DNA from: Ovis canadensis
Taxonomy: Eukaryota; Chordata; Mammalia; Artiodactyla; Bovidae
NCBI RefSeq assembly: GCF_042477335.2
Contig: NC_091247.1
Coordinates: 223,410,001 to 223,474,000, forward strand
Direction of reading: 5' to 3'
Length of the DNA: 64,000 nt
Positions 33,501 to 48,500 of this stretch are shown one piece after another. The position numbers were made by a program, and so were the translations under genes. How positions within the stretch are numbered: position 1 is the first letter of the stretch; each line of letters opens with the position of its first letter. The notes below the pieces were generated by a model. That model was not told where the DNA came from. It ran no database searches and saw only the letters and a program-made list of their open reading frames with translations.

Positions 33501-36500
33501 TGTTTGGGGATGCCTGGAGCTGGGTAGCCAGTGCTCTCGGAAGACTGGGGCACGTGGTGGAGAGGCCACCCCTGAACATATCTGGCCAGCTTTGCTAAAA
33601 GCCGTGGCTATGGAGGGTCGCCTAGTGAGGGGCAGGGGTGATAACACTAAGTGCTGGGCTTTCCTGATATGGAAGCAGGTGGCAGTGTCAAGCCATGATC
33701 GCCACACACTTGTCCACTACGGGAACGAGACACAAGGAGGCACAGCAACACAGAAAATACATTATGAAGTTCAGGCCTCTACGAGTTGTGGAAAATCCCC
33801 AAAGACTCAAAAGTTAATCCGTTAAGTGTGTGTCTGAGTCCGAGGGCGGTGTTCACCTTAGACTCGTGTCTTCCCGCGCCACACTGCCTTAATGGCTTTG
33901 CCTGAGGAGCCCAGGCACTGCTCACTTGAAACTTTTATTTTCCCAGAAACTCCGAGAAGGCAGTCTCTGAGAGAGATGTCCCCGGCCCCCTAAACCAACG
34001 CAAGCCCAAGAACTGCACATGGCTATCTACAAGGATACACGTTTGGTGTCATTGGGCACTGAAACAGGATTCTTCATTCCCATCTTCCCGAAACTGGTTT
34101 CCTGGGACGCTTGCACGGCTTTGTGTGAACACAGGGAGGAGTGCAAACACGCACTGAAAGGAAACAGCAGCAAGGAAATCAGACGCGTGCAAGTGCCTAA
34201 GCGGTGCGGTGCTCCTGACCCGTTTCGGCCCGGGCTGGCTCTAAGCACCAGCCACATACCCTGTTCCTCCTCTTCAGCGCCCGTCTTCCTTCTCCCTGAA
34301 CAGATCTGCTGCCTTAACTGAGGTCATTTGTGACATAAAAAGAGAAGAAACTGTTTCAATTTCCTTTCTCAAAGGAAAGGAGATTTCTGCTTCCCAGGGG
34401 CAGCTGGGTGCTGTGCTGGGCGCAGTTCTCAGGAGCACGGGCCGAGTGACGGAAGCGTGAGCGCGAGGAGCCTTCAGGACCTACCCAGCAGGGAAGCACA
34501 GCTCTCTCCCACCACCAGCCCCAGATGCAGACAGTGCAACGCCTCCTGCAAGCCACGGGCGCTGCTGGAAATGCTTTTCAGCAAGAACGGCAGCAGCGAA
34601 CGACCAAGACTCATTTCCTCATCACTGTCAATAAGGAATATATCAGGTGCCTGGGTCTGAATGTCACTTTATTAGGTGCTGACATAATGAACACAAAAAT
34701 GATCACTCCCGTTCTCAGGAAGACATCATGCTAGAACTAAAGCTCACCACCCATTCTGTACGCAGAGGAACTCAAAGGCTGCGAACCTAGGACACCTCAG
34801 AGAGGTCAACAGACTGCAAAGGGCCAGGCAAGCCTGGGGGCTCTCTGTCCACGGCAGAAGCACCAGGCCTGCGCACAGGGCATCAGTGGGGGCTGGTGTG
34901 TGTGGTGGGGGGCGGTGAGGGAATGGGGAACAAATGTATTTAACAACTCAGGTGGGAAACGAGAGCCAGATCCATCCATCCATCTAATAAAGCATTCTTA
35001 AGCAGCTACTGCGCTAGTTACTGAGGACAAGGCTGGACAGGATGGAGTCCCAGCCCTCTACGGCAGCTCATGATCTGGTCACAAAAAGACAAATAATGAC
35101 AGCATAAGAGAGAAGTACAGGTGCAGAGGTAACTGAAACGACTACATAAGGCAGAAGAGGCAAAATTCTGCCTGAGGAAAGAAGTGTTTGAACTGTCCGG
35201 GTAGATTTACAGAGAAAACCCAAATGAAGGGAACAGAAATACCACAGGCAGACAAGGAAGGGAGTGGGTCGGTCACCCGAGAGCACAGCAGCTTCACGGG
35301 ACTACCGGTGGGTGGTCTGACGCAGAGGGTCGGGGCGTTCACGCGGCGATCACAAGGCTTGGGGGTGGGGCTTGGGGGGTGGGGGTGGGGGTGGGGGTGG
35401 GGGTGGGCCCAGCCCCTGAAGAGCTCTAATGAGCCGTCGCAGGGCCTGCATCAGGGGAGCCGAGAAGACATACTTTGCCATACTCCTCCCACCGAGTACA
35501 AATGAACACTCCAGACCTTCTATGATAGGGTCTGAAAGGTGGAGAGAAGGTGACAGACAGGCCAGGGACTTTGGAACCCGAAGCAGGACACAGTGGCGGG
35601 TCCCTCGAGTTTCCTTTTTGCCTCATACATCCCAGATTTGGAGCTGACGAGGCCAGCAACCTGGAGATGCTGATGGAAGCGGGCAAAAAAGCCCCAACAA
35701 AACCTACCCTCGCTAGCCACGGGACCAGGAAAAGGGCATCCCAACAAGAGCGAGCTTAGACAATAATCATGCTACTCCAGCCAGACACCACTGTGAAAGC
35801 CCCACCCCTGCCAGGAAAGGCCAAGCGGGAGTCTAGACCTCCACCCCTCCAAGGCTGGGATGAAGCGCCCCAGTCCTCCTGCCAGGGGGCGTCGAAGGAG
35901 GCCGAGGAGGAAGCTGCCCCCAACCCAAGGAGTAAGTGCAGACCACGTGGGGAGCCATATCCCCACAAGCAGTAAGGAGACCCCCTCCCCACTGAGGGGG
36001 CTGTCAGGGGAGGACTGGAGAGGAGTCAGGACGTCCACCATCACAAGCTCACCTCCAACCCACAGAAATGTCTAACACTGTGTCATCCATGCTTTGGAAG
36101 GGGAGGAAAAAGATGGATAGGAAAGGTACTTAGATAAATGGCTGAAAACTTCCCAAATTTGGCAAGAGACATAAGCCTACAGATTCAAGAAGCTGGAGTA
36201 AATCCCAAACGAGTTAAAGTCAAAAGAAATACATGCCAGGATACATCATAACTAAACTTCTGAAAGCTAAAAACACAGGCAGAACCGTGAAAACAGAGGA
36301 GACAATCTGAATGACAGCAGTTCTCTCCCTCATCAGAGGCCATGGAGGCCACCCCACCAACCATCCCACCAACCAGGCGAGGGGCATGACCAAGTACACG
36401 GAGGGGTGTGGAGTTATTTCTAACTTGATGTTTTATGTCAAAAATTAAGTGGAAAAAAAATTAAGTGAGGAGAAACACACCTAGTAACTGGTTGTGTATT

Positions 36501-39500
36501 CACTTCCCTGCGCGTGTCTGCACTCTTTCCTGCACGAGCCACTTTTCATTCTCAACTTGCCAAACTTACAGATCACTGAAAGGGCAAGTGATAACCAACC
36601 TCACAACTCTGGCCCAGACTCACCGGGCACCTTTCAGCCACATTTGCGTTCTCTCTCCTGTGCACACACGCGCACACACACACGGTTTCGTTGGTCTGTT
36701 GATGAAATCACTTGACAGTGAGCTGCAGATCAGTCTTCCCTTGGCATCTGCAGGTGACTGGCTCCGGGGTCCGCCATGGACACCAGAGCCCACGGGCGCG
36801 CAAGCTCCTTACACAAAATGCACGGAACCAATGCACATTCCCCCATGTACGTTAAATCGTTTCCACTTATGACCCCTAATACAAAGCGACTGCTATGCAA
36901 ATAGTTTCCAGTGTGTGGCCAATTCAAGTTTTTTGGAACTTTCTGGGATTTTTTCCCCCAAATATTTTCAATCTGTGGTTGGTTGAATCCACCACCTGTA
37001 GATACAGAGTGATGACCACCAATCATAATATTTTATCCCTAAATTCTACATATGCATTTCTTAAGAATAAAGGCATTCTCTTTTGTAACTAAAATATTTT
37101 TAGCACACCTCAGAAAATGAACATTATTCAATCATATAGTCTAAAGTACAGTCTGTGTTTGAATTTCAACTGCCCCTCAAATGTCTTCTACGGCTGTTTG
37201 GATTTCCCCCCTTAATCCAAGATGTAATCAAGAACCACGCATTCCGTTTAACTGTTTACTACCCAGTCTCAACCTGAAACGGTACTCTTGCCTTTTTCAC
37301 TTTTCCTGATGCTGACTTAAGTGTGTCTAAACCAGCTTGTCCTGTGGAAAGAATGTCATATAATCTGAATTTGGCTGCTTCCCCATGATTAGATTTAGGT
37401 TAAATGTTTTTGGGCAGAAGAGCACAGAGCTGCATGTACTTTTCAGCATCAGCGGCACCTGCAGTGCCGTGCTGCCCAACTGACGGCAGTGCTGAGTGTG
37501 AAAGGTGACCCCAGCTCTCTTCATTCTGAAAGAAGCATTCCCCCTCTGTAATTAATACATAATCTGTGGGGTAACACTTGGAGGCCTTGTGAAAATCCTG
37601 TTTCCTAAGCACTTCACGGTTTTAGCATCTATTGACAATACCTACCTGGAATCAGTTATTACGCTGAGAATCGCAAAACAGTGAGAACTGCATTTTTACA
37701 CGATCACTCCAGTAGAGATCAAGAGGCCATTTATCAGAAGAAAAATATGGGGTGACCAAGCACATGGTCATGCCATCAATACCCCCAGAGAAAGGATACG
37801 CAGGAGGAATGAGCCTGGGGCATCACAGAAGAGACTGTGCTTACTGGGGGACATGCTGGATGTGAGCTGTTGTGAGACATCCTCTCAAGAGATGTGCAAG
37901 TGGTGTGTGTGTGCATACGGCATCATCTAGGGATGATGTGATATATGTCACGGAGAGACAGGAGAAAATACTTCCCAGGACGAATCCTAAGAGAATCCTG
38001 GAATTTAAGCAGAGGTGATAAAGGGAGCCCAGCCAAAGGACGTGGCCAGCAGCCTCAGAGCGACACCAGTGAGGTGTAGGGGCAGAAACCCACTTCAAAA
38101 TATGGAGGAGGAGGAGAGGAGGACATGGAGGCCAGAGGTGTTGTCTGGACGTCACGACAGAGATGTCTCGACGTGCTAACGCTCCCAATGCGTATTAACT
38201 GAGAGCCCGTGTGTCAGCTGGCGCTGGGATGTCCATGTTCTCATGGAGCTTACACTCCAGTGAAGAATGATGTGTCAGACATATAAGCACCTACCACAGG
38301 AGGAAGCAATACAGGCTCTAGGGAATACAGAGCTGGGTATGGGTGACAGAGAGTGATGGGGCAGGATTTTATACACTGTGGTCAGGGAAAGACTTCCTGG
38401 TGTGATGCTGCTGTGATGCCAGGGCTGAGACCCAGAGGAGGGGAAAGGGCCCTGCAGGCGGGGGAGCAGCAAGCAGAGTGGCCCGGGGCAGAACCCGCCA
38501 AGTGGCCAGGCTGGCAGAGCAGAGTGACCTGGGGAGAGTGGGAGGAGATGCAGGAAGCGGGGAGCTGCACACGGCCTCGGAGGGCTCAGGACTTCGCGCT
38601 CTTCTCCAGGGGTACTAGAGAAAATGAGATGGAGCGAAGAAATAGAGCAGGACTGTGCCCGTCAACCTTGCCATGGAAAAGTGGCTCCTGGGGGCAAGGT
38701 AAATACAAAGATCTGCTGCAAACAGTTTCTGTGTGTTTGCCCTGAGGTTTTCAAGCTGGAAATGACCTGATGTGAGCTCCTGAGCACCTGCTGTTTCCAC
38801 ATTTTATGAAGGAGAACTGACTTGCATGGGGTCACGTCCTAATCGGCTGCAGAACGAAGACCAGGCTCAAGTTCTCCTGATGTCCAAATCCGGGTCTTTT
38901 CATGTGTGTCAATTTCCACATAAGCCAGGTAGGAGGAGGGTGGGAGTGGGTCAGAGGAAAGATACTTCTCCGATTGAGTTTGTTTTTTTTTAAGTCACCA
39001 AAAAGTAACCAACAGAGATTTTAATCTGCTCTGCCACATTTTGCTTTCCTGTCCTGGCTCTTCCTCTGGAGACAAATGCCGCCTCGTCATTCGCTCGAAT
39101 ACTGGCAACGGGGCAGAAAGGAGGACTTCAGACACGACCTCGGAAATGTCAAGGGGCACACCGTTTCCCAGCCCCTTCCCCATGAGCCCTCTCTGAGGGC
39201 TCAACAGGGCAGAGGGAGTCGCTATACAAGCAGACTCCCTCCACGTCCCACGGCCCCGGCACGGAAGCCTATCGCACGGGTCTGGGCAGTGCAGGAACTC
39301 TGCCCAACTCACCCCGGCCGCGGTGCCAGGCCGCTCAGGCGGCAGCGAGGCGGGCTTTTCCCAGCGCTGGAGACAAGGGGCACCAGCTGCCTGCGCTCAG
39401 TCACCCTGCAACAACCATCACTCTCTCCTGACTCAGGTGGCAGGGCTACCCTCCACTCCAGGCCCCCTGCGGAGAGGTGAACAGCAGCATTCTGTGCCGT

Positions 39501-42500
39501 CAGGGGAGCAAGGCCCACGACCCTTGTCCAGTGTTTCCCCAAGTGGGGTTCCAGAAGTCTTGGAGGGTAAGACTCTAACGCAGATTTCTGAGCTTCAAGA
39601 GTTTTAATCTTTAGTAAAAGCTCTTCGAGGAGGCTGGTGCCAGTAAAATGTGAAAAGCCTGGTCTCTCTCGTTCAGAAGGCAGGGGAGGGGTGACGCTGC
39701 GGACGAGAAAGGAAATCTACCTGCTCACTCCCCACCACCAGGGGCTCCGTGACTAAGCAGGATGCCGAGTCAGGTCTGGACCACTTTTCTGAACAGCTAA
39801 CTCAGAAATGCATCTCTGCTGGCGGGGCAGGTGCCCACAGACTGGTGGAGTTGCCTCTCCTGAGCCCCTTTCAGGGTCAGCATTTCAAGCTGCAAAGTAC
39901 GTATTTCTGACAGTCAACGCATCGGGGGCTGTTTGCCATTTTCCTCACACCCTGACGAGGGCCTGCTTTGGCCAGGATGGACTCTACACGCTGCTGCTGG
40001 GTCTGGCCTGGCAATCCCACTCCATCGAAGGCAGCTCCAGAAACGCAACCCCTGCTCTAGGGTGAGCGGGTGGGGAGCTCGGAGGCTGCTGCGTCAGTGG
40101 GGTGTGAGGGTTCCCAACGCCTATTAGGGCGACAGTTTTCCCTGGGACTCCACATCCAGGCAAAACAGGGGCTCTTAACCTGGGGCATGCTGCACTGCTT
40201 TAGACCATCTATGAATCCCTGGAAATTGTGTGCTGAGTTCTGGGTTACTTGCCTGGGAAACTGTCTAGTGAGAGGACATGCAAGATTTCCCAAGGAGCAT
40301 CAATGGCACCAAAAAAAAAAAAAAATCCAGAACCTCTGATTTAACTAAGAGTTGCTGAGACAGAGAAGAGATGCCCACGGCCTCCAAGCCAGCACACAGG
40401 AGCAGCAACTTGGAAGCAATTTTAATAGATGGCTTAAAAATGATGGCGTGACTTTCACATACACCCTCCCCACTAACTTTCACTTTTCTCGCCAACCCTG
40501 GTTCCTGATCTGACACTGTTTTCAATTTTTAATATTTACAAAGTTGACATTTTGATGAGCCATCATCAGGCCATCATCATGAAATTCCACTATCAGTAAG
40601 AATCATTAGACTGCAACCTTCAGGAATCAGCCTGGGGTCTGGAGCCAGAAGACCCGGACTGGACCCACCTCTGTCTTCCACTGGTGCTGTGACCTTAGGC
40701 AAGGCCTCTGATCCCTCTGCACTTCAATATCCTCATCCACAAAATGGCAACTATACAAACCCCTGCGGCAGTGATTCTCAGCATTAAAGTGAAAGTGCTC
40801 CACCATCTGCTGGAAGCTCTGCTTAACAAGCTTCTGGCATTGTTAGTTTTGAACTTATTATTTTGTGTGTGTGCCATTCTACTTCTGAAGAGAACGTGTG
40901 GGTGTGGAGTCAAATGCTGAGAGCTAACTGGGGTTGACTCCCATTTTTTGTCTTTCTGTTTTTATCTGTCATGCCAAAATGCCTACAAAAATAACCAGCA
41001 ATAATGATATTAACCAAAGAGCTCTGTCGACTGACAGTCCAGGGACTGGCCATGACAATGGAAACCAGAACTAAGTCCAGGAGAGTCAAAGAAAAAGCTC
41101 CGGTGATGGGCTGTGGGGAAAGATCAGGCACTCTAAGGCAAGCAAGGATACACACCAACAGGCAGAAAACATGCTCCGCGACATCCTGTTTTGGTAGCAG
41201 GCTGCCAACCACCCCCGTTTCGACACGTGGGCTGTCACCCCCACCCAAACCAGCAGGGGAGCCAACTACCCAGAAGGAAGGCTAAAAATGGAGGCTCAAG
41301 GATGCTCAGCTTTTCCTTGTCAGAAGTGCAAGCTGCTCCCGGGTCTTCAACCTTGACCCCACTGACGGGGCAAAAGACTCAAGACCGGGAGGTAAAGTCA
41401 TTGCACAATTCTGCATGGCATGAATACCAATAGGTACAGTGAATTTCAAAAGCTTAAAATGTGAGGGGTCAAATATTTTGAACTTGGCCTTCCAAGTTTG
41501 TCTTTGGCCTACATGCCAGCCCTGTTTATATCCAGCTTTCACACCATAGCCCAGCCTAGTGCTCCAGACTAGTCTGTTATTCCAATACATAGTCACATGC
41601 GTACATACCTTTTTGAAGCCCCATAACCAAAATGTCAGGTCACCTGTTAGATACAAGCTCTGAATCACCTCCGCTCCTCTGCAAATAGCCTCCCATTAGG
41701 CTGAAGGATTTTAAATCACCACCATCATCAGATATCCATCAGGGCCCCCCTGAATGCGTAATTCTTTAGATTTTTATTGTTTAAGCAAAGTTAGTATGTA
41801 GCTTCAACAAGTGACTTAATAAACTCCTTCACTATCTTGAAAAGATGTGTCAAAGTATCTCAGATGCTATCTTTAAAAGTATCTCAGATACTTCCAGAAC
41901 TATTAAATGAAAGTGAATATCTATTATACATTTTAAGTATTAAACTGTATCAAGAACCTGTATCAGGAAAACTAGTTCTGATGGTCTGTCCAACAGAGCT
42001 CCCTGTTGGATTCCTCCTCAGATTCAACAATGAAAATGCACAGAACATACAACTCATTCTAGAGTTATTTTAGGATTTGATAGCAACTGGACAAGGAGGC
42101 AGTTCCGTGCTAGTCACTGACCCCTGACTAGGAACACACACTGCTGGTGACCTACAGCAGCAGGAAGAGAGATGAGAAGGCTGCTACCTCTCAGAAAGTG
42201 AAGTCGCTCAGTCGTGTCTGACTCTTTGCGACCCCATGGATGGTAGCCTACCAGGCTCCGCCGTCCATGGGATTTTCCAGGCAAGAATACTGGAGTAGGC
42301 TGCCATTTCCTTCTCCAGGACCTCTCAGAAAGGCAACATCAAATGCTAGGGAGCGACACGCCCAGCTGGTCTTCTCCTGAGATGAAAGAGAAGATTCCTG
42401 AGGCCATATGGTGACACAGTCTTCTCTCAGCTTCAAATCCAGGGATCAGGTTAGCCCCGATCCTGGAACACATGCTTGACTGTGGCGTTTCTCAAATGTC

Positions 42501-45500
42501 CTTTAAACCTGGGATCCAACTAGAGTTAAATGGTCTCACTCCTGAGCTGAGGATACAGCATCTCAGATAGGTAGAGTTCTCTGCTTTAAAAAAAAAAAAG
42601 TTATATTGTACATCTGAAACAAATATCATGTATACCAGCCATATCTCAATTAAAAAGAAAAGGCAGAAATAAACTAGCTCTTTCACCCAAAGACATCTAT
42701 GTACCTGAAAGAGCCGAGGGGACCACACTAACAGCTGTGAGAGTGAGCCTCTGCAAGAAGCACAGGCCCGGGGTCCCCGCCTGGGCTGGAGCCGGGGGCA
42801 AACTGCAGGTTGGAGGAAGTCTTTTTCTGAGCTCTTGCCGGAAAGGGGTGCAGGTCAATCCTGTCCAGACTTTTCTGGCTCACAGGGACAGCTATTCAGA
42901 GATGACCACACAGAGCTTCTGTGACTCCCAAGTGGACTGGAGCACACAGGGAAGGGCCAAGGCCCAGGGGAGAACCCGCTCTCACCCAAACGCATCAACT
43001 ACGCGAGATCCTCTCAGAAAGAATGTCTTGCACACACTAACACTTCACTTCAAATCAAAACAAACATTTCCTTTCAGCCTACAATTCTGTCATCTTCCAT
43101 CTTTATAAGCTTTTTAAAAAGGGAGCAATTTGTCCTTAAACTAGGCCCTAATCTGCGCTGGAATCACCACTGGGTCCCTGCTGGTGAACATTTCAGGCTC
43201 TTGGCAAGCTGCCCAGAAATTGAAAATATATACATTATTTCCAACCTATCCGCTTACTTGTTTTAAGAGAGATTAAAAAAAAAATTACCATGAAGAGGGC
43301 AAGCTAATAAAAAGAGTAGTCCTGTTAATATACAACTAAAAGGGGAACAATCTTAACAGAGCACTATGTTTGGCTAGTGGTTCTTTGACTCTCAACAATT
43401 CTCAGCAAACTGCTTTTACTTTATTGGCAGTGCCTCAAGGCACGTGGGACCTTAGTTCCCCAAATAAGGATCAAACTTGCGCCCCTACAGTGGAAGTGCA
43501 GAGTCTTCCTCTAGGCAAGTCCCTCAGCAACTGTGTTTTAATCCAAGAGTAGAGAGGAAAGTGAAATTAAGGAGAATTTTATTTACTGAAAGACAGTTCC
43601 TGTGTCCAAACACTGGTTTTCACAGAAGTTAATGAGCTATATATATATTAAAAGCTACTTTCAGATACCCAAACGGCAGATCCAAGCAAATGCTCCACTC
43701 GCTGCAAATAGTACTGCCCGCGTCTCAAAAGTAGGAACAGCGCATCATCTCAGTTATCTCCAAAACTAACTGTGGGCGGAGAAAAATTTTATTGTTTTCA
43801 CTTATTTTATTGAAGCATAGTTGATTGACAATGTTGTGTTATCTGGTGTGGAGCAAAGTGAATCAGTTACACATGTATATAACAGCTTGCATCTGCCAAC
43901 CCCAAACTCCCAATACATCTGTCCCTGGCCTCCCCCTCCTTGGCAACCACACGGCCGCTGTCTACATCTGTGAGCCTGTTTCTGTTTCACTTGTGTCATG
44001 CTTCAGATTCCGCAGCAAGGGGCATCGTGTGGTGTTCGCCTTTCTCTTTCTGACTTACTTTACTTAGTATGATCATCTCTGGGTTCATTAATGTAGCTAC
44101 AAATGGCATCACTTCATTCTTTTTTGTGGCTGAGTAGTATTCCAGTGTGTGTGCGTGCAGAATATCTTCTTTATTCATATATCTGTTGATGGACATTTAA
44201 GGTTTTTTCCATGCTAGATAAGAATTTTATAAAAGTAGAATTTGAATTCAGAAAAGTGGAATGAGTTGTCCAAAGTCACCTTGTTTCTAAGTGGCCAAAT
44301 AAAGCCTAAAATCCTATTGTCTAATACCACAGCCACCACCCACATGCGACTATTTAAATCAATTAAAATTAAATATAAAAGTTCAGTTCTTCAATCAAGC
44401 TAGCCACATTTACGTGCTCAAGAGTACCTGTGGGTAGCAGCTAGGGTCACAGAATATTTCTATCCAAACTGGAAGTGCTACTGGACAGGGCTGGTGTGTG
44501 GGGGCGGCTAGTTCTTTAGAATTCATGGAAACTTGGGGAAAAGATGCCATGCACCTCAGTATTTAATAAAGATGGACTGACAGCTCCTTTCTTATTACAA
44601 GAAATTTTGAGGCCAGAGGTTGGTTTATCTTCTCAGGGGTTACGAACACCAAGAGTTATTTTCAAAAGAGCTTCACCAAAACGGATTTTATCTCTATGTA
44701 CTCAGGAAAGAGAATCTTGAAACAAAGTTTATATACCTTTGATGAAGAATAATATAAGGAATAATTCCCACAAATAAAAATATTATTAAGAAGAATCTCA
44801 GCTACAGAGGAAAAGAGACCATAATAATAAATCCTGACACTTTCAGCCATTAAATAATCTTTTGTCAGAGTTTAGAAGAAATTTCTTCCTGGTACAGAGA
44901 CTGCTATAGTCAGATGAACAGGAGATTTTCAGCTGACGTGGGACCCAGTAAAAGGGCAGCTTAAGCAGCTGGGTCTCTGTGCAGCTCTCGGCCAACGCCG
45001 ACAGCTGAAGCTTGACAAAGGGGTCGAACTGCAGAACTGAAGGGTCAGGAGTCAAGATATGGTAAAGCTTGTTAGAAACAGAGCTGCGGGAACTCCATCA
45101 CATGAGACCATTTTTTTCCAGTTTCAATGTGAGAACATGGGGCCTACTAGCAGACCCACAAGCCAATCGAGCTCGCTGGCCACTGGCTCACTGCCTCACC
45201 CAGCGACAAGTCTGAGTGCCGCTCAGGGCTGAGGCCGGCTGAGAGGCCTCTGGGCCGACCCTGGCTGCCCCAAGCTGTGACGCCTTCACGCTGTGCGTGT
45301 ATTCTCCCAACAATTCAGAAGAAAGCGTCACCAGGGACAGTGGCTAGGTGCGCAGAAACACCATTTAAAATGAAAATAAAACAAAACAAAACTCGCCCAA
45401 GAAATACAGAGGGAAGTCCCTAACCTACTGGACAAACAGATGATTTCCTCATGGGTTTGCCAAGGCCCCGAGGTCTTCCTACTATATGCATATGCGGCAA

Positions 45501-48500
45501 TAATGAACCGGTCGGTAAGGGGTAACTGAGGCATTAGAAAATGTGATCTCTGCTTTTCCTCAAGGGCTCACAGGAGAATAACAAGAGGCTGAGAGGGAAC
45601 AGACAAATGAGGCTCTTCTCTCATATCTAGGAAGATTACAGGACATTTATCTGTCATTTGTTTGGGTCAGGAGAACATCCATGTTTTCCTTTAAAAGGTT
45701 ATTCCTCTGCAGCAGCCCTGACTGCCAGAATATTTTTCTTAATTTTCACCTTAACTTTCTGGCTTGCACAACTTTAAACGTCAGAGAGAAAGGCTGTGGG
45801 GAAAGCTCTGTTTGGAAGCAAAGTGAACCACACAGGACCCACCTCTTCTATGACTCTTCATCTGAAATACAGAAGCATTCCTTAATTTCTGGGCTTGAAC
45901 ACCAGCTTCCTATCTGTGCCATCTCTCCTCTTCCCTCAAGATATGCAGAGCTTCAGACATCAGGAAAGAAAGCACGGGACCTGGAATATGTAATTCTTTG
46001 CTATCTGGCACTCTGCACTTGGTACGGTTTAAGCAGTGTTAAATTTGAGACACAGGTTTACATGATGAGAATGAGGGATTCTGGGAAATGATCCTATTTA
46101 AAAACACATTAGAAACCACCAACTTCTAGACCCCATAGTTCAGATGCCTGAGCAGAGCATATCAAGCAGTAGAAAGAGGTGTATAGGAATTAAGAGGCTC
46201 TTAGTGAAGTCGCTCAGTCGTGTCTGACTCTTTGTGACCCCATAGACTGTAGCCTACCAGGCTCCTCTGTCCATGGGATTTTCCAGGCAATAGTATTAGA
46301 GTGGGTTGCCATTTCCTTCTCCAGGGGATCTTCCCAACCCAGGGCTCGAACCCGGGTCTCCTGCACTGTAGCCAGACGCTTTACCATCTGAGCCACCAGG
46401 GAAGTCCTTAAATCCCCTGAATTCTATGGGAAGGCCACTGCCCAGCTTTGAACAATACGCAAAACTACAAACAACCCTGAAGGCAGGGCAGCCACTGAAA
46501 ACATCGTGCCCAGCAGACATGATGTCCGGACTGGAAGCCAGAGACCCCCGTAGGAGCTGTGGGAATGCTCTGTGAAACAAGGTGGGTGAGTTCTTCTTCC
46601 CAGAGCTACAGAAAGATCAGGACAATTGGATAGAAGATATAAACAGAAATTGATGAGGCAGAATATGGCCATGGCTACACTGCTCCTTTCCCGTGGTCTG
46701 AGGGTCTTAATGACTTTCCTAAGTTGTATAGCTAACGTAAACATAAAGGCACTTTTCAGAAACTCCTCAGGCCAGTCAGATGGAAGTGAAATGGGCACTT
46801 CAAACCAGATGCTGTCTTTCCAGACCACCCAAGTCTTCAGGAACCAACAAACTGCTGATCAGTTACGACTTGTCCCCAGCACTACTCACATTTTCTTTTG
46901 AAAGACGTGAGCGAAGGATGACCTTGGAATTGGTGGGGGTGTCAGAGAGGCACAGAATGTCCCAGATTATAACAGGAGTTACAGTGGTGGCGAGGGGCTG
47001 TGGTGAGGAAGTGGGATTATGCAGAGGGTGAGGGGCTGGGAAAAAAGAGCCTCACCTTTGGGAACTCTGGGCCCCGTCTGCACATCACCTGGTACGCTGA
47101 GGAGCAGGACACTTCACACCTGGAGCTCTTCCCAGGCCTCAACACTCCCTCTCTCACAATCTGAGAGTTTGCTACCTACTTTCTTCACTGGAAAAGCTGA
47201 AAAACAAGCTGTGCCCATCGTTGAAGGTGGCTTGTGTTATAAGGGAAAATGCAATATTCTCACAGAAGCAGGGCACTTCTATCCCTACAGGAAGGGCAGT
47301 TAGTCCCACTTCACAGATGCAGAGAACCACCCAAGGTACACAATTAGATACTCAGAATATTTTAGAATCTGAGCTCCTAGGAGAACAGGAGTGTTGTTTC
47401 AAATTCCAGGCCCAGAATTCCAACAAGTTTGCAGTTAAGTAGTATCTGTTTCTGTCTGTCTTTCATTCTCTCTTTCTCTCTCATACACACACCATTTTAC
47501 AACTGGCTGTCTTCATTCATTCATTCAGTGCCAGGTACTGGGGGCAGAAATATAAATAAGATACCTCCTCAAGGAGCTCACAGTCTAACTGGAGAGACAA
47601 ACATCTAAGCAGATAACTGCAATACTCAAGCATCGTGTGTCTGAATAGCACAGAAAACTGCAAGAAATGCAACACAATAAATCCTACTAAACAGTTATCT
47701 CCAGTAGCCCCTGGTATCAAATGAAAGGCTGCAAAAAGAATGTAGGCCCTCATCCTCTGAGTGGTTTCTAGATCCTGAACATACTACAGATTCTGAGAAG
47801 CAGCACTATGTCCTCAGAACTAGTACCGTATCAGAGTCAGCGCCCACAGACCAGCACTGAGCTGCTCTCTATGTTGTGTACAGGCAAATCCTACCACCCA
47901 GACAAACGGTTAAGTGTCTTAAGGGCAGGTCCCATGCTGAATATTCCTTTAATCTCTAGAGCACCTAGGAATGTCACAGGCAAAAAGCAGATCCTAAACA
48001 CAGGATGAACTCGGCGAAAGGGACAATGCGATTGATACAGGGCGACTTGTTCCTCTACAAGGCTTGTAGGCTGGCAGATTTGGAGTGTTTTATAAAAGCA
48101 CACCACCACTCTACCTGAGCACACTAACAGACCCACACTTTAAGGAGAAGAGCACTTCACTGCAAGGTCAGAGGAGACAGCACGTGGGCAAATGGTTTGA
48201 GAGTTAACTGCAATTTTTAAAAAGATAAACTTGAGACTTGAATCTCCTGGCTGATGCGCAGGACAGAAACAGACCTCAGGATCTTTATACTTGCTATGTA
48301 GTTCCAGCTCTTAGAAACGGATCTGACATCACCACGAGCTAAATCAGATCCTGTCGTCACTTGCTTGAAAATCTTCGATGGCTTCCCATTGCAGTTAAAA
48401 TAGAATCTGCCTCCTCTGTGCGGCTGACAGAGCTAGTTCTGGCCCCGCCCATCCTGCCCTTCTTAACTGGCCCTCGCTCTGCCCTCACTTACCAGGCCCA

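Noticed and set aside
44843..45055. 70-codon minus-strand open frame
   Set aside because: Looked peptide-like at first, but nothing supports homology or splicing.
46424..46828. 134-codon minus-strand open frame in the large intron
   Set aside because: No recognisable domain, no splice or promoter support, and partly flanked by a SINE; expected by chance at this base composition.
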